Positions 9,564 to 20,332 of a DNA stretch of 64,000 bases are shown here, in pieces. The stretch is taken from contig JAUIET010000015.1 in the NCBI GenBank assembly GCA_030429735.1, positions 59,740-123,739 on the forward strand, written 5' to 3'. The notes under the pieces are model-generated. The model saw nothing but the letters and a program-made list of their open reading frames with translations, did no database searches and was not told where the DNA came from. The stretch comes from Gammaproteobacteria bacterium (GTDB lineage Bacteria > Pseudomonadota > Gammaproteobacteria > Pseudomonadales > JAUIET01). Position numbers and translations under genes: made by a program. The first letter of the stretch is position 1, and each line of letters opens with the position of its first letter.

Positions 9564-10511
9564 CTACAGGCTGCTCAGAATTCGTGAGTAACTTTGCCAG
9601 CGCTGCTCAACTTGCGCATCGTTTTTGCGGGCCTTTTGCACGGCGCACTCTTTTTCAGCGGTGTGTGTGCAGTCCCGGAAGCGGCAACCTTCTGCCAGCT
9701 CAGCCAGATCCGGAAAGCCTGCAATGACATCAGCCGGGTCTACATGCCACAACTGAAACTCGCGTATGCCAGGCGAGTCCACCAGCGCTCCTGAGCCAGG
9801 CAAATGAAACAAGCGTGCGGCTGTGGTGGTGTGCGTGCCTTTGGATTTACCGCTCAGCTCATTGCCTCGTTCCGAGAGCGCACCCACTTCGGCCACTTCA
9901 CGTGCATGAAGGGCGTTGATCAGCGACGACTTGCCCACGCCAGATTGGCCAACCAATACACCTGTTCCATTGCCAAAGGCTGCCCGAAAAGTGTCCACGC
10001 CGCTGCCGTTTTGACTGGACACTCTGAGAACGTCAATACCGCGTTTTTCGTAGCCGGCCAGCATGGCGATGAGATCACTCGACTGCGGGCCCAGTAAATC
10101 AATTTTATTCAACACCAGTACCGCCTGCATGTTACATAGTGCGGCGGCCACCAGATATCTGTCGATCAGATTGGCGTGTGCGCTGGGTACGGGTGCGATT
10201 ACGATGAATACGGTGTCGATATTGGCAGCTACGGGTTTGAGGCGATTGCGACTGTCGGGGCGCAGCAATACATTATCGCGTTCCATCAACGCTGAGATAG
10301 CGCCGGTTTCTGATACACGCACCCGGTCTCCGGCCACCAGTGGTGCGATGTTTGCGCGTACAGTGCATTCCGTGGTCAGATCCCGGTCATTGAGCAGAAC
10401 TTCTACCCTGCGCCCGTAGTTGACAATAACCAGCCCTGGTTGGTCACGCGATTTGGACTGCTGCTGCAGAACACGAGATTGTTGCCGCTCGCTAAGTTTT
10501 CTTTTACTCAC
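9564..10511 (-). CDS. rsgA: Ribosome small-subunit biogenesis GTPase RsgA
   Basis: RsgA is a circularly permuted GTPase that checks late 30S maturation. The 315 residues run as OB fold (about 25-90), then GTPase motifs in permuted order: NKID (G4) at 135-138, GQSGVGKS (G1) at 188-195, DSPG (G3) at 245-248. A zinc site (Cys276, Cys281, His283, Cys289) follows. It is divergent from orn, as in Pseudomonas and E. coli. Confidence 0.97.
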   Translation of the reverse strand: MSKRKLSERQQSRVLQQQSKSRDQPGLVIVNYGRRVEVLLNDRDLTTECTVRANIAPLVAGDRVRVSETGAISALMERDNVLLRPDSRNRLKPVAANIDTVFIVIAPVPSAHANLIDRYLVAAALCNMQAVLVLNKIDLLGPQSSDLIAMLAGYEKRGIDVLRVSSQNGSGVDTFRAAFGNGTGVLVGQSGVGKSSLINALHAREVAEVGALSERGNELSGKSKGTHTTTAARLFHLPGSGALVDSPGIREFQLWHVDPADVIAGFPDLAELAEGCRFRDCTHTAEKECAVQKARKNDAQVEQRWQSYSRILSSL

Positions 10512-10622
10512 ATTGAATGACGCACCGCTAAAGGCGAAATCGGGAACGAGATGCTACCATGCAGAGAATAGGAATAGGCAGCCGCCTGTTTCCGGGGAGA
10601 CAAGCGATAAGGCAGGGCACGA

Positions 10623-11168
10623 GTGGAAAAAGACAATAATCGATTGATCTGGCTTGATCTGGAGATGACGGGTCTGGACCCATTCAATGACGTGATCATT
10701 GAAATTGCGACCATTGTGACGGACGCTGATTTGCAGACGGTGGCGGAGGGACCAACCATTGCCATTCATCAGCCTGACAGTATTCTCGATGCAATGGATG
10801 CGTGGAATACGCGCCAGCACGGTCAATCAGGCTTGGTAGACCGTGTGCGGGCAAGTACCTATTCAGTGGAGCAGGCGGCGGGCGAAACGTTGGATTTCTT
10901 GCGAGAGCATGTGCAAGCCAATCAGTCACCTATGTGTGGCAATACGATCTGTCAGGACCGGCGTTTCATGGCGAAATGGATGCCCGAACTGGAGGCATTC
11001 TTTCATTATCGGAATCTGGACGTGAGTACCTTGAAGGAGTTGGCGCGACGTTGGAAGCCTGAAATACTGGCTGGCTTTAAGAAGCAGGGTTCGCATTTGG
11101 CGATGGACGATATTCGCGATTCTATTGCGGAGATGCAATATTATCGGGAGCATTTTATTGATTGTTGA
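10623..11168 (+). CDS. orn: Oligoribonuclease
   Basis: Orn is a 3'-5' exonuclease that degrades short RNAs, including pGpG from c-di-GMP breakdown. The 181 residues hold the DEDDh catalytic set: Asp12 and Glu14 in [11 protein letters not shown], a middle Asp in the CQDRRFM region, and the final Asp after HLAMDD. The start is GTG at 10623, which gives the standard length. A palindromic repeat (11227-11371) follows the gene. Confidence 0.96.
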   Translation: MEKDNNRLIWLDLEMTGLDPFNDVIIEIATIVTDADLQTVAEGPTIAIHQPDSILDAMDAWNTRQHGQSGLVDRVRASTYSVEQAAGETLDFLREHVQANQSPMCGNTICQDRRFMAKWMPELEAFFHYRNLDVSTLKELARRWKPEILAGFKKQGSHLAMDDIRDSIAEMQYYREHFIDC

Positions 11169-11226
11169 GCGGTGCGTGGCCGTTTTCCTTGGTAAGTAGA
11201 GGCTGCGAGATAGGATTACTTGATCC

Positions 11227-11371
11227 GTTTCAGGGCCGCGTAGCCCCTTTGCTGCGCAACTGGGCCCCTCCGGGGTACCCTCTCTCTCAAAAATGCCTTT
11301 CTGAGAAAGTCATTTTTGTTCCTTCGGCCTGCGTTTTTTACCTTCGCAAAGGAGGTAAGCGGCCCTGAAAC
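11227..11371. repeat. Palindromic intergenic element, copy 1
   Basis: This 145-bp imperfect palindrome lies between the convergent orn and TonB-receptor genes. The outer ends are a perfect 13-bp inverted repeat (11227-11239 with 11359-11371). An inner 7-bp stem pairs 11246-11252 with 11346-11352. The core has a CCCC/GGGG hairpin near 11265 and a longer hairpin from an AAAAATG arm to a CATTTTT arm near 11290-11318. The core closely matches two copies at 45.6-45.9 kb, while the outer and inner stems differ in sequence. It may act as a bidirectional terminator, structured RNA or REP/ERIC-like element. Confidence 0.8.
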
Positions 11372-11403
11372 TCCTTGAGTGCCAAGACTGCGACCGGTGG
11401 CGC

Positions 11404-13869
11404 TTACCAGTCTTTTCTGAAGGTTAAACCCCAGGTGGCTGGTTCGCGGCGATAGCCAATTTGCTTGCCGTCTTGCAGAACGCCCGGGAAGGTGGTGCCG
11501 TTGTAGTCTTCGTTAAGGACATTGCGGCCCCACAGGGTGATTTCGGCGTCCATGTTCTCCAGGTAAACACCGGCTCTGAGGTTCAGCAGGTTGTAGGCGT
11601 CTTGCTCGCTGAGGGGTTCGTTTGATTGGTCAAGTATCATGTCGCCGTAGTACACGAATTCGCCCAGGGCGAAGCCGGTGACGCTGTCACTGAGGCGGAA
11701 TTCCTGGCGGCCGCTGAGCACAAAGAAATGCTCGGGGTTGGTGCCAAGGCGGTCGCCGGTTCGGTCACAGAAATCAGGCGCCAATGGGTTGGTTACGCGT
11801 GGATCGGCGGCGGTGACAAACTCTGGGTTTTCGGCGGTGCCAACGTTGAAGCGGCCACCTGGGTCAGGTGTTCCGAATCGGAACGGGGTGATGTTCCAGC
11901 AGTTGCCGCGTTCGAATTCGTCGAAGTCGGCAATCGACATGGCATAGGCGGCTTGCAAACGTGTCGAGTCAGTTGCCTGCCACAGCCATTCTACTTCACC
12001 ACCGTAAGTCTCGATGGTGGCGGCGTTTTGTACGTTAAAGCCTGAGCCGGTGAACGTGCCCACCTGGTAATCGTCAACCGGTGTGTAGTGCAGTGATACG
12101 TTCAAGCGCATTGCCTGCTCAGGGAATTCCGCTTTCATGCCAACTTCATAAGCTGTGGATGTTTCGGGACCAAACACTTGCGCAAATGCGGGGTCAATTC
12201 GGTCGGTGTTGGTGCCGCCTGCCTTGTAACCGGTGCTGATAGACGCAAACATCATGGTGGTGTCGGTTGCGAACCACGACAGTTTGATAGTGCCGGTAAC
12301 CTGATCGTCGGTGATGGTTTCATTGATGTTGGCGCGCTTCTGAGTGGCGGCAAACGCGGGCTGGAAAAAACCCAGTTCGTCACCGGATTCAACGTAGGTG
12401 GTGTTCAGAATTTTTTCTTCGTCGGAATAACGTAAGCCAACTGTTAACGTGAAGGCGTCGCTTATTTGCCAATCGGCTTGTCCGAAAATCGCCCAGCTTT
12501 CGTGTTCCTGTTTGTTGAAATCAGTGGCGAAGCCGCCTGGCGGGAAGAACGGTTGGCCCAACAGCGCAGTCAGCGGCAACTGGTTGGCAATAATCAAACC
12601 CTGCGGCAAACCTAAAAAGGCAGCGGCAATGGCTTCTGTGTCTTCGCCGAAGGTGAGAGTAGAGGTAGAGTCCAGATCCTGGGTGAAGTAATTTGCACCA
12701 ACAACGTAGTTGAGGTTTTCACCGACGAAGGCAACGCGCAGTTCCTGCGAAAACGAAGACTGCTCGGCAAGGTTGGTGTCGATCAGGGCGTTCAAGTCGG
12801 TGAAGTCGGCGTCGATCATGTCGAACGATTCGAAGTCACGCCAGGCAGAGATCGAGGTCAGTGTGAAGGCATCATTCAGGTCATAATCAAGTTGAACAGA
12901 AAGGCCTTTATCCACGCTTTCTGACACCGGGTTGAAGTTGTAGGTAACCACGTTGTCGAAAATACGCGATTCAGGAATAAATGTTGCGCCGCGCGGTTCC
13001 AGAATGGCATCGGTACCCAGGGCGCCGGCCGCGGAGGTTTGGTTTACTCGGTTATTGTCGTTCAGTACGGTAGTACCACAGCAAATTTCATCAATTTCAC
13101 CGTGGTCAGCAATGACACGAATGGAAAGGCTATCGGTTGGTGTGTACAGCGCCTGGGCGCGAAACCCGAAGCGGTCTCTGTCAAAAATTTCGTCGGTGTC
13201 GTTCGGTGTTGTGAGGTTATCTACCCAGCCGTCTCTGGCGCTGGAGTAACCGGTGAAGCGCACGGCCAATACATCATCAATTAGACTGAATGATTTTGCG
13301 CCGCTGAGGTTGCGCAGGTCGTAAGCGCCAATCGAGCCTTCCAGAAAGCCTGTGCCTTCATGATCAGGTGCCACGGTTTTAAAATGCACCGCGCCGGATA
13401 AAGTGTTGCGGCCAAACAGTGTGCCCTGTGGTCCACGCAATACTTCAATCGAGTCCATGTCGACCAGTTGCGAGATCATGGCATTTTGCCGCGCTCGATA
13501 GGTGCCATCAACGTACACACCCACGGATGATTCAATACCAAAGTTATTACCGCCGCCACCAATGCCCCGAATCGAAAAAGTCGATGTCGTGGCATTCTGG
13601 TTTTGGTCAACGTTCAGGCTGGGTGCGTTAACCTGCAAGTCGAAAACGTCTTTTACGCCAGATTCCTGGAGCATGGCGCCAGAGTAGGCCGACACGGCAA
13701 TGGGCACGTCCTGCAGGCTCTGTTCCCGTTTCTGGGCGGTCACTATCACCTCTTCCAGCATGCCTTGCGCGGTTGCAGGCAGTTGCCAGATCATCATCAG
13801 AGAGCCAGTGGTGGCAATGGTCAGCGAACGAACAAGCGATTTTCGGGTAAAAACGGGCATAGCGTGCAC
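11404..13869 (-). CDS. TonB-dependent outer-membrane receptor
   Basis: The 821-residue protein has a signal peptide (hydrophobic run about 15-32, Ala-rich cleavage area), a TonB box just after it (EEVIVTAQ), and a plug domain (about 45-170, with an RGPQGTLFGRNTLSGAV-like stretch). A 22-strand barrel follows, ending in an aromatic-rich C terminus (TFRKDW). Such receptors import siderophores, cobalamin, lipids or polysaccharide fragments using TonB energy. The substrate cannot be read from sequence. The gene interrupts the usual orn-queG order and has no obvious partner, which suggests a lineage-specific insertion. ATG 13860 is an alternative start. Confidence 0.93.
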   Translation of the reverse strand: MHAMPVFTRKSLVRSLTIATTGSLMMIWQLPATAQGMLEEVIVTAQKREQSLQDVPIAVSAYSGAMLQESGVKDVFDLQVNAPSLNVDQNQNATTSTFSIRGIGGGGNNFGIESSVGVYVDGTYRARQNAMISQLVDMDSIEVLRGPQGTLFGRNTLSGAVHFKTVAPDHEGTGFLEGSIGAYDLRNLSGAKSFSLIDDVLAVRFTGYSSARDGWVDNLTTPNDTDEIFDRDRFGFRAQALYTPTDSLSIRVIADHGEIDEICCGTTVLNDNNRVNQTSAAGALGTDAILEPRGATFIPESRIFDNVVTYNFNPVSESVDKGLSVQLDYDLNDAFTLTSISAWRDFESFDMIDADFTDLNALIDTNLAEQSSFSQELRVAFVGENLNYVVGANYFTQDLDSTSTLTFGEDTEAIAAAFLGLPQGLIIANQLPLTALLGQPFFPPGGFATDFNKQEHESWAIFGQADWQISDAFTLTVGLRYSDEEKILNTTYVESGDELGFFQPAFAATQKRANINETITDDQVTGTIKLSWFATDTTMMFASISTGYKAGGTNTDRIDPAFAQVFGPETSTAYEVGMKAEFPEQAMRLNVSLHYTPVDDYQVGTFTGSGFNVQNAATIETYGGEVEWLWQATDSTRLQAAYAMSIADFDEFERGNCWNITPFRFGTPDPGGRFNVGTAENPEFVTAADPRVTNPLAPDFCDRTGDRLGTNPEHFFVLSGRQEFRLSDSVTGFALGEFVYYGDMILDQSNEPLSEQDAYNLLNLRAGVYLENMDAEITLWGRNVLNEDYNGTTFPGVLQDGKQIGYRREPATWGLTFRKDW

Positions 13870-13944
13870 CTGCTTTATTATGCGATTGGGGAGGCGCGCG
13901 AGGATAACACAAGTTCCACGCTGCTTTTCAGTGATTAACGGCCA

Positions 13945-15021
13945 TTATTGGAGGTCGAATTGCCGCCCAAGTTGCGCTGCCAGTGCCCATTCGATGTGCT
14001 CCTGCAGTATCGGGTTAGGCTGTGGCAGGCGTTGGCGTAAGGCGGCGACTATGCGTGGCTCATAATCAGCATTGCCCAATCCCACGGCCAGGTTTCTCAG
14101 CCAGCGACTGTAGCCGATTCGGCGAATCGCGGAGCCTTCGGTGTTGCGCAGGAATTCTTCTTCGCTCCAATTGAATAAATCAACCAGGTCGCTGTCATCC
14201 AGCCCATGCCGTGGCTGAAAGTCCGCTTCGCGGCTGGCTTGGGCGAACTTGTTCCACGGGCAAACCAGTTGGCAGTCGTCGCAACCAAATACCCGGTTGC
14301 CCATTAACGGGCGCAGTTCCAGTGGAATGGGCTCGTGCGATTCTATGGTCAGATAGCTGATACAGCGGCGCGCATCCAACACCCAGGGTTTTACGAAAGC
14401 CTGGGTCGGGCAAACGTCCAGACAGGCACTGCAGCTACCGCAGTGTTGCTCCTGTTGCGGTGGGTCAAGGGGTAATTCCAGGTTGGTGAACAGCTCGCCC
14501 AGAAAAAACCAGGACCCGGCACGGGCATTGATAAGCATGGTGTTTTTGCCAATCCAGCCTTGCCCCGACCGCTGTGCCAGTGCGCGTTCCAGCACCGGGG
14601 CGCTGTCAACAAACGCTCTGTGCTGATACTCACTGGCCAGCCAGTCATTGATGTCATTGGCAAGCGCTGCCAGGCGCTTGCGCATCAGTTTGTGGTAGTC
14701 ACGGCCCAGCGCGTAGCGCGCAATATACGCTTTGCCGGGTTGGCGCAGTAATGCATCGGCGTGCTGATCACCCGGTACATAATCCATACGCACGGTCAGC
14801 ACTCGTACACTGCCTGGCAGCAGTGCCTTGGGTCTGGCTCGCACACCATCATGCGCCGTCATATAGCTCATGCTGCCGTGGTAATTGTTCGTCAGCCAAT
14901 CCATCAAGTGGCCCCTGTGTTCGCCCAGCTCGGGTTCACACACGGCCAGGTTTTGGAAGCCAAGCTGCTCGGCGCGGTTTTTGATCCGTTGCTTTAAATT
15001 GTGCAGTTCTTCTGAGTTCAA
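13945..15021 (-). CDS. queG: Epoxyqueuosine reductase QueG
   Basis: QueG reduces epoxyqueuosine to queuosine in tRNA using cobalamin and two 4Fe-4S clusters. The 358 residues include the conserved Asp139 region (FVDSAPVLERALA). The ferredoxin cysteines are at Cys194, 197, 200, 204 and Cys220, 247, 250, 254 in CGSCSACLDVCP and FGCDDCQLVCP. Length and motifs are typical. It is divergent from nnr with a 45-bp gap, as in the Pseudomonas block. Confidence 0.96.
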   Translation of the reverse strand: MNSEELHNLKQRIKNRAEQLGFQNLAVCEPELGEHRGHLMDWLTNNYHGSMSYMTAHDGVRARPKALLPGSVRVLTVRMDYVPGDQHADALLRQPGKAYIARYALGRDYHKLMRKRLAALANDINDWLASEYQHRAFVDSAPVLERALAQRSGQGWIGKNTMLINARAGSWFFLGELFTNLELPLDPPQQEQHCGSCSACLDVCPTQAFVKPWVLDARRCISYLTIESHEPIPLELRPLMGNRVFGCDDCQLVCPWNKFAQASREADFQPRHGLDDSDLVDLFNWSEEEFLRNTEGSAIRRIGYSRWLRNLAVGLGNADYEPRIVAALRQRLPQPNPILQEHIEWALAAQLGRQFDLQ

Positions 15022-15066
15022 TTGCTGTCGCCGTCATGCAATGGGTGAGATAATACCGCATTGCCC

Positions 15067-16632
15067 ATGTCTATCCGTGCCCACCTACCCAGCAAGCTGT
15101 ACCGTACCTCTGTTGTGCGTGAGTTCGATCGCGTGGCGATTGAACAGCACGGTATCCCGGGCATTGTGTTGATGAAACGTGCCGCAATGGCAATGCTAGG
15201 CGTTATGCAGCAGCGTTGGCCTGAGGCCAGTTCCGTGCGCGTGGTGTGCGGGGGCGGTAATAACGGCGGTGACGGTTACCTTTTTGCAGCCCTTGCAGCA
15301 GAACGCGGTTGGCAGCTTGAGGTTCTAAGTCTCAGGCCTCCCGACACTCTGAAAGACGACGCGCTGTCTGCGTTTCAAATGGCCGAGCAGTCCGGGCTGA
15401 TTTTGCACAGCCTGGATGAGCTTGCAGATTTGGAAGAGTGGCTGGCAAGCGGTGATCTGGTGGTGGATGCCCTGCTTGGCACCGGCCTAAGCGCGACCGT
15501 TCGAGACGACTGTCGCTTCTTGATTGACAGCATTTCCCGCTGTGGTCGACCGGTGTTGTCTGCTGATGTGCCTTCCGGGCTTAACAGCGATACGGGTGAA
15601 GTCATGGGTGCTGCAGTCACGGCCGATTGCACCATCAGTTTTGTGGCCTTAAAAGGTGGCTTACTGACCGCCAGTGGTCGCGCCTGTTGTGGTGATATTG
15701 TGCTGTCTGACCTGGCCATCCCAGCGGCCGTGTTTGCGGACACTGAACCGCTGGCGCAAATACTGAATCTGCCGGAGCAACTTGCCGCCAGACCGAGGCG
15801 CGCGATCGATTCACACAAAGGCTCGCACGGCCATGTGTTGGTTGTTGGTGGTGAGCTTGGTATGGGTGGTGCCGTAACCCTGGCTGCTTCTGCGGCGCTT
15901 GCCAGTGGTGCGGGCCTGATCAGCGTAGCTACCCGCCCGGAACACGTTGCGGCACTCATTGCCCATCGTCCCGAAGTAATGGCGCGGTCCGTGCGTTGTG
16001 CTGCAGAGCTTGAGCCGCTGATTAATGCCTGTGACTGTGTTGTGGTCGGTCCAGGCCTGGGGCAGCTAAGCTGGGGCACGCAGTTGCTGCACCGAATACT
16101 GACCACTGCGGGTGACAAACGCGTGGTGATTGATGCGGATGCGCTGAATGTGATCGCTCAGCAGAATTGGTTCGACCTGCTTACCAACCTTGATCATATT
16201 GCCACACCGCACCCTGGGGAAGCTGCACGACTGTTGCAGTGCACAACCCAGGCAGTACAAAAAGACCGTTTTGCTGCAGTAACCAATTTGCGTGACAAAA
16301 CTGGCGGCCATGTCTTGCTGAAAGGCTCGGGCACGGTGCTGGCGGGGCCGAATATAAAAACCACACTGTGCCCTTATGGCAACTCCGGTATGGCGTCAGG
16401 TGGTATGGGTGATGTGCTCAGCGGTATCCTTGGTGCGCTGTGTGCGCAGGGTCTTTCAACCGCTCAGGCGATGCAGCTGGGCTGCAGTCTGCACAGTGCC
16501 GCCGCTGATGAAGCCGTTCGTGATGGCAAAGGCCCGATTGGTTTGCGCGCCAGCGATTTAGCCGGCTATGTAAGTGGCTTGCTCAACGATCCGCAACGCG
16601 CAAAGCCGGCGTGTGGGATATCGGTATTGTGA
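15067..16632 (+). CDS. nnr: Bifunctional NAD(P)H-hydrate epimerase/dehydratase
   Basis: This enzyme repairs damaged NAD(P)H. The N-terminal YjeF_N domain (about 1-220, with NNGGDG) epimerises NAD(P)HX. The C-terminal ADP-dependent dehydratase domain (about 235-515, with a GSHGHVLVVGG start and GMASGGMGDVLSG active-site stretch) converts S-NAD(P)HX to NAD(P)H. The product has 521 residues from ATG 15067; a TTG two codons upstream is possible. It overlaps tsaE at its 3' end and belongs to a run nnr-tsaE-amiB-mutL-miaA-hfq-hflXKC. Confidence 0.95.
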   Translation: MSIRAHLPSKLYRTSVVREFDRVAIEQHGIPGIVLMKRAAMAMLGVMQQRWPEASSVRVVCGGGNNGGDGYLFAALAAERGWQLEVLSLRPPDTLKDDALSAFQMAEQSGLILHSLDELADLEEWLASGDLVVDALLGTGLSATVRDDCRFLIDSISRCGRPVLSADVPSGLNSDTGEVMGAAVTADCTISFVALKGGLLTASGRACCGDIVLSDLAIPAAVFADTEPLAQILNLPEQLAARPRRAIDSHKGSHGHVLVVGGELGMGGAVTLAASAALASGAGLISVATRPEHVAALIAHRPEVMARSVRCAAELEPLINACDCVVVGPGLGQLSWGTQLLHRILTTAGDKRVVIDADALNVIAQQNWFDLLTNLDHIATPHPGEAARLLQCTTQAVQKDRFAAVTNLRDKTGGHVLLKGSGTVLAGPNIKTTLCPYGNSGMASGGMGDVLSGILGALCAQGLSTAQAMQLGCSLHSAAADEAVRDGKGPIGLRASDLAGYVSGLLNDPQRAKPACGISVL

Positions 16633-17123
16633 GCCAGTCTGTTGACACGGCCAGAGTGACGCTTGACAGCGAATCGGATACTGCGCGCTGTGCGGCCGGG
16701 CTGGCCAATGTACTGGTTCCGGGTGTATTAATTGCGCTCAACGGCCAACTGGGCGCGGGCAAGACCACATTCGTGCGCGGCGTACTGCAGGCGCTGGGTC
16801 ATAAGGGGGCGGTAAAAAGCCCGACCTATACCATCATTGAGCCGTATACGATCGCCGGCAAAGAGATCAATCATTTCGATTTATACCGGCTGGCTGATGT
16901 AGAGGAGCTTGAGTTATTGGGTTTCAGGGATTACCTCAATGAAGCCTCCATCTGCTTCGTGGAATGGCCGCAGCGCGCGGAGGGCTATTTGCCAACCTGT
17001 GACCTTGAAATTGATTTGTCTGTCAAAAGCGGTTCAAATAGCGGCGCCAGAGAATTGCTGGTCAGCGCACAGACTGACGTTGGTCGACGCGTTCTTGAAG
17101 AGTGGAATCCAGAGTGTTTATAA
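16629..17123 (+). CDS. tsaE: tRNA threonylcarbamoyladenosine biosynthesis ATPase TsaE
   Basis: TsaE is the ATPase that works with TsaB and TsaD to make t6A37 in ANN-decoding tRNAs. The P-loop [13 protein letters not shown], the [10 protein letters not shown] stretch and the HFDLYRL motif are all visible. GTG 16629 overlaps the nnr stop (GTGA), giving 164 residues; an in-frame GTG at 16611 would add six residues. Coupling to nnr and overlap with amiB indicate a single transcript. Confidence 0.93.
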   Translation: MSQSVDTARVTLDSESDTARCAAGLANVLVPGVLIALNGQLGAGKTTFVRGVLQALGHKGAVKSPTYTIIEPYTIAGKEINHFDLYRLADVEELELLGFRDYLNEASICFVEWPQRAEGYLPTCDLEIDLSVKSGSNSGARELLVSAQTDVGRRVLEEWNPECL

Positions 17124-18463
17124 AATCCTTACCACGCCGGTGGTTACTGGCCAGCCAGTTAGTGCTGCTGAGTGTGGCGCTGGTCTTTCCAGAGCCTGTT
17201 ATGGCGGCGGACGTATCGGTCAAAGGAGTGCGCGTCTGGCGTGCACCAGAGCGTACCAGAGTGGTCTTTGATCTCAGTGAAATAGGCCAGTATTCCCTGC
17301 TGAGTTTGAGCAATCCGCGGCGTCTGGTGATTGATCTGCAAGACGCCCGATTGCACACCGCACTCGATGTAATTGATCTGAAAAACAGCCCCGTCAAGGC
17401 AATGCGCTCAGGCATACGCAATGGAAACGACCTGCGCATCGTACTTGATCTTGCCTCAGCGATCGAACCACGCAGCTTTACATTGCCCGCGAATGAACAG
17501 TATGGCAATCGCCTGGTGATCGACTTGTTGGACAAGAACCGAAAACGCGCTGAACCGATCGTAGTGTCCAAACCGTCGCTGGATGACAAGCGCGATATCA
17601 TAGTGGCAATTGATGCCGGCCACGGTGGTGAAGACCCCGGCGCTATTGGCGCACGGCGTGTGAAAGAGAAGGTAGTGGTGATGGCCATTGCTCGCAAGCT
17701 TGCGGCGTTGCTTGATAAAGAGCCCGGCTTTAAATCCGTGCTGGTGCGGACGGGAGATTATTTCATGTCGTTGACTGAACGACCCGCGGTGGCGCGCAAA
17801 GCACAGGCCGACTTGATGGTATCGATTCACGCCGATGCTTTTCGAATCAAGAGCGCGCATGGAGCGTCTGTGTATACCTTGTCGGAGCGGGGGGAATCCA
17901 GCACATTTGCCGCCGAGTTGGCGGAGCGTGAAAACGCCGCTGACACGTTTGGCGGGGTGCGCCAAACTGATGATGACGTTAACAGAGTTCTGGTTGATCT
18001 GGCGCTAACGGCCAGCAAGGAAGCCAGTGAACGGGCCAGCAAGGCGCTGGTGCGCGAATTGAAGCCGGTCGCACCCATGCACAAGAACCGGCCGCAGCAG
18101 GCTAATTTCGCCGTACTGCGTTCATCGGTACCCTCACTGTTGGTGGAGACCGGTTTTATCTCCAACCCGCAAGAGGCAAGACGCCTTAACAGTTCAAAGT
18201 ATCAGTCAGAATTGGCCGCGGCTCTGTTTAGAGGCGTGAAGGCGTATTTCGAAGACCTGCCGCCCGAAGGCAGCCTGCTAGCCTGGCAAGCGGCGCAGAA
18301 AGCCAGGTCACAAGGCAAGATAGCAACTCACACAATTCGCAGCGGTGAAACGTTGTCGGGCATTGCGCAACGCTATCAGGTCAGTATGCAAGCGCTTAAA
18401 TCATTGAATGGTCTGAAGACCAATACCATTCGAATTGGTCAGAAGTTGAAGATACCCGGCTGA
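17102..18463 (+). CDS. amiB: N-acetylmuramoyl-L-alanine amidase AmiB-type
   Basis: This is a periplasmic cell-wall hydrolase for daughter-cell separation. The 453 residues run as signal peptide (about 1-36, ending PVMAA), AMIN domain (about 37-150), zinc amidase_3 domain (about 170-390, with [13 protein letters not shown] and [12 protein letters not shown]), and a C-terminal LysM repeat (about 405-452). The start is GTG at 17102, overlapping tsaE by 22 bp. Its stop overlaps the mutL start. The LysM tail is normal for AmiB/AmiC of this group. Confidence 0.95.
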   Translation: MESRVFIKSLPRRWLLASQLVLLSVALVFPEPVMAADVSVKGVRVWRAPERTRVVFDLSEIGQYSLLSLSNPRRLVIDLQDARLHTALDVIDLKNSPVKAMRSGIRNGNDLRIVLDLASAIEPRSFTLPANEQYGNRLVIDLLDKNRKRAEPIVVSKPSLDDKRDIIVAIDAGHGGEDPGAIGARRVKEKVVVMAIARKLAALLDKEPGFKSVLVRTGDYFMSLTERPAVARKAQADLMVSIHADAFRIKSAHGASVYTLSERGESSTFAAELAERENAADTFGGVRQTDDDVNRVLVDLALTASKEASERASKALVRELKPVAPMHKNRPQQANFAVLRSSVPSLLVETGFISNPQEARRLNSSKYQSELAAALFRGVKAYFEDLPPEGSLLAWQAAQKARSQGKIATHTIRSGETLSGIAQRYQVSMQALKSLNGLKTNTIRIGQKLKIPG

Positions 18464-20322
18464 TGGCACTGACCGAGGCCAGTGCGCCCGATAATACCCG
18501 CATACACATTCTAAGCTCTGCTCTGGCGAACCAGATTGCCGCGGGCGAAGTGGTTGAGCGACCGGCCTCCGTGGTTAAAGAACTGCTTGAAAACAGTGTA
18601 GACGCTGGCGCCAGCCGAATTGATATAGAGCTGGAACAAGGTGGCATCAAGCTGATTCGGGTGCGAGATAATGGCGCCGGCATTCACGCAGATGACTTTG
18701 CCATGGCGTTTGGCAGGCATGCGACCAGCAAGATCACTACACAGGATGACCTGGACGGCATTATCAGCCTTGGCTTTCGCGGTGAGGCCCTGGCCAGTAT
18801 CGCGTCGGTAGCGCGCATGACCTTGCAATCCAGGCGTGCAGAAGACGGCGGTTGGCAACAAAAATGTGAAGGCAGCGTGTTGCAAGACCGGATTCCCGAT
18901 GGTCATCCGGTTGGCACGTGTGTCACGGTGAGGGATTTGTTTTACAACACACCGGCGCGGCGCAAGTTTCTAAAGCAGGAACGCACTGAACTTAATCATT
19001 GCGAAGAAGTAGTGAAACGCGTGGCGCTGAGTCATTTTAATCTGGCCATTAGTTTGCAGCACAACGGCAAGGTACTGTTTTCATTACCGGCCGCGGAAAC
19101 AGAGTTGGAACGAATTCGTCGCCTGTCCAGATTGTGCGGCTCAGCGTTTACTGACAATTTGATTGAGGTTGATCAAGCCGCCATCGGCCTGAGTTTACGC
19201 GGTTGGGTCGCGCAGCCTACGTTTAATCGAAGCCAGGCCGATATGCAGTATTTTTATGTCAACGGTCGAGTTGTGCGAGATAAAACGGTCAGTCACGCCG
19301 TGCGCCAGGCGTACAGAGACGTGCTGTTTCATGGCCGTCATCCGGCCTATGTGTTGTATTTGACACTCGATCCTGTGATGGTGGATGTCAACGTGCACCC
19401 CACCAAGCATGAGGTGCGCTTTCGGGAATCACGCAGCGTGCACGATTTTATCTACCGCTCATTGCACCAGATTCTCGCCAACGTGCGGCCGGAATCCGAT
19501 GGCTGTGCCCAGGTTCCATCAGGCTCGTCGATCCCGGAGTCGACCGAGTTCACCAGCGCGCAGCAATCGGGCTTGCCATTGTACTCAGCGGCAGGTCATG
19601 CCATGCAAGGCAATGATCACAGTGCCAATGTGGCGCAGCAAATTGCATTCTATCGACAGGTGCATCCGCAGGCAGCGTCAAGCGATCGTTCTGGCCAGGC
19701 ATCCGCTCCAGTGCTGACCGAGCACAGCGCAACCGATGCACCGCCATTGGGTTACGCATTAGCGCAGCTGAAAGGCATTTACATACTTGCCGAAAATGCT
19801 GACGGCCTGATTTTGGTGGACATGCACGCTGCCCACGAGCGCATCGTCTACGAGAACATGAAACAGCAGCAGGCTGAACAGGGTATTCAAGTACAGCCCT
19901 TATTAGTGCCATTAAGTATCCGGGTCAGTGAAAAAGAAGCCAGTTACGTCGACGAGTGGGGAGATTTGTTGACCAGTCTGGGGCTTGGGCTTGAGCGCAT
20001 GGGGCCTGATGCCATTGTTATGCGCAGCATCCCGGTGTTGCTCAGTCGCGACGACGCCGAGCAGCTGGTGCGTGATGTGTTGGCCGATATTACCGAGTTT
20101 GGTTCAAGTACCCGGGTGCAGGACCGAATTGATGACCTGTTGGCTACCATGGCCTGCCACGGCTCCGTGCGGGCGAATCGGCAATTGAGCCTGACAGAAA
20201 TGAACGCCTTGCTGCGGCAAATGGAAGTCACGGAACGCGCCGGTCAATGCAATCATGGCCGGCCAACCTGGACGCTGCTCGGCTTGGCCGAACTCGACAA
20301 ACTGTTTCTGCGCGGTCAGTAA
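18463..20322 (+). CDS. mutL: DNA mismatch repair protein MutL (endonuclease type)
   Basis: MutL couples MutS mismatch recognition to strand removal. The 619 residues have the N-terminal GHKL ATPase ([25 protein letters not shown]), a variable linker (about 340-425) and a C-terminal dimerisation domain. In that domain [12 protein letters not shown] (453-464) fits the metal-binding DxHA(X)2E(X)4E endonuclease motif. ACHGSVR and CNHGRPT supply the other conserved elements. This is the nicking form found where MutH is absent, and not the E. coli form. ATG overlaps the amiB stop. Confidence 0.96.
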   Translation: MALTEASAPDNTRIHILSSALANQIAAGEVVERPASVVKELLENSVDAGASRIDIELEQGGIKLIRVRDNGAGIHADDFAMAFGRHATSKITTQDDLDGIISLGFRGEALASIASVARMTLQSRRAEDGGWQQKCEGSVLQDRIPDGHPVGTCVTVRDLFYNTPARRKFLKQERTELNHCEEVVKRVALSHFNLAISLQHNGKVLFSLPAAETELERIRRLSRLCGSAFTDNLIEVDQAAIGLSLRGWVAQPTFNRSQADMQYFYVNGRVVRDKTVSHAVRQAYRDVLFHGRHPAYVLYLTLDPVMVDVNVHPTKHEVRFRESRSVHDFIYRSLHQILANVRPESDGCAQVPSGSSIPESTEFTSAQQSGLPLYSAAGHAMQGNDHSANVAQQIAFYRQVHPQAASSDRSGQASAPVLTEHSATDAPPLGYALAQLKGIYILAENADGLILVDMHAAHERIVYENMKQQQAEQGIQVQPLLVPLSIRVSEKEASYVDEWGDLLTSLGLGLERMGPDAIVMRSIPVLLSRDDAEQLVRDVLADITEFGSSTRVQDRIDDLLATMACHGSVRANRQLSLTEMNALLRQMEVTERAGQCNHGRPTWTLLGLAELDKLFLRGQ

Positions 20323-20332
20323 GCCCTCGCGT

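Noticed and set aside
11162..11368. 68-codon plus-strand frame after orn
   Set aside because: Covers the palindromic element; sequence is explained by the repeat and has no ribosome binding site or family pattern.
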